DNA of 5,822 bases, from contig DNFG01000100.1 in assembly GCA_003487005.1 (NCBI GenBank), forward strand, positions 1 to 5,822, written 5' to 3'. Made by a program: the position numbers and the translations under genes. The notes below the pieces were generated by a model that worked only from the letters and a program-made list of their open reading frames with translations, ran no database searches and was not told the origin of the DNA. The DNA comes from Bryobacterales bacterium. GTDB lineage: Bacteria; Acidobacteriota; Terriglobia; Bryobacterales; Bryobacteraceae. Positions 5,549 through 5,822 of this stretch are shown piece after piece. How positions within the stretch are numbered: position 1 is the first letter of the stretch; the number at the start of each line of letters is the position of its first letter.

Positions 5549-5822
5549 ATGATCTGGCGGACGCAGGCCGGAGTCGGGTTGGCGGCGGCGGGGATTTGTG
5601 CGTTGTTGGGGTGGTTGCCGGGGGAGTTTCGGGCAGGGCGGGTGGTGGAGTGGAAGATGAGGGATGCGCACGTCATAGCGACGGGAGCGCGGGTGCCGGC
5701 GGAGGTGGTGCTGGTGACGGTGGATGAGGCGGCGACGGAGGCGTTCGAGGAGCCTTTGTTGTTCTGGCACGGGTACTACGCGGAGGCGATTGAGCGGCTG
5801 GCTGCGGCGGGGGCGCGGGGGG
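5549..5822 (+). CDS. CHASE2-domain sensor protein, N-terminal part, runs off the right edge
   Basis: The plus strand is open from ATG 5549 to the end of the window (91 codons). Residues 1-7 are short and carry one Arg, followed by a hydrophobic helix (about 8-23, VGLAAAGICALLGWLP) that fits a membrane anchor or uncleaved signal. After it comes a pattern typical of CHASE2 extracytoplasmic sensory domains: VEWKMRDAHVIATGARVPAEVVLVTVD (33-59) resembles the usual 'D-x-R-F...G-x-R-x-P-x-x-V-V-L-V-x-I-D' start, and FWHGYYAEAIERLAAAGAR (72-90) matches the conserved aromatic/AGA segment. CHASE2 domains precede adenylate cyclase, kinase, diguanylate cyclase or protease/caspase-like output modules; the output here lies outside the window. 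GGAGG directly abuts the ATG, too close for an ordinary ribosome binding site. An in-frame GTG at 5540 or TTG at 5579 (GGAG at 5570-5573) could be the true start. The domain call is from pattern recognition. Confidence 0.75.
   Translation, partial: MIWRTQAGVGLAAAGICALLGWLPGEFRAGRVVEWKMRDAHVIATGARVPAEVVLVTVDEAATEAFEEPLLFWHGYYAEAIERLAAAGARG

Overview
The window is a GC-rich bacterial segment. The gene content (an RHS/YD-repeat fragment, an ABC ATPase paired with a giant ABC-2 permease/M1 metallopeptidase fusion, and a CHASE2 sensor) suggests an Acidobacteriota relative of the Solibacter/Bryobacterales type. That placement is inferred from remembered family resemblance; no marker gene is present to prove it.

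Layout, left to right. Positions 1-234 (minus) hold a piece of an RHS/YD-repeat protein that continues off the left edge and lacks its usual N-terminal part. Positions 235-664 hold no convincing gene. They contain a strong inverted repeat, a LexA-box-like motif and some short odd similarities. Positions 665-1540 (+) encode a complete ABC ATPase. Thirteen bases later, 1554-5132 (+) encodes a 1192-residue membrane protein: two tandem six-helix ABC-2 units, a thirteenth helix, then an M1-type zinc metallopeptidase domain predicted to lie outside the cytoplasmic membrane. Its stop is 12 bases from the stop of a convergent small conserved gene (5145-5486, minus) that has a perfect ribosome binding site. 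After a 62-base divergent spacer, a CHASE2 sensor gene starts at about 5549 (+) and runs off the right edge.

The functional core is the two-gene operon. The ATPase would power the duplicated permease, which appears to carry both transmembrane halves in one chain, and the peptidase would sit at the exit side of the channel. This could be an export-and-trim or sensing-and-cleavage machine, but the substrate is unknown. The peptidase departs from textbook M1 enzymes in two places, the zinc-ligand spacing and the GxMEN exopeptidase motif, and this is the most interesting protein-level signal here. The neighbouring genes show no clear functional link to the operon.
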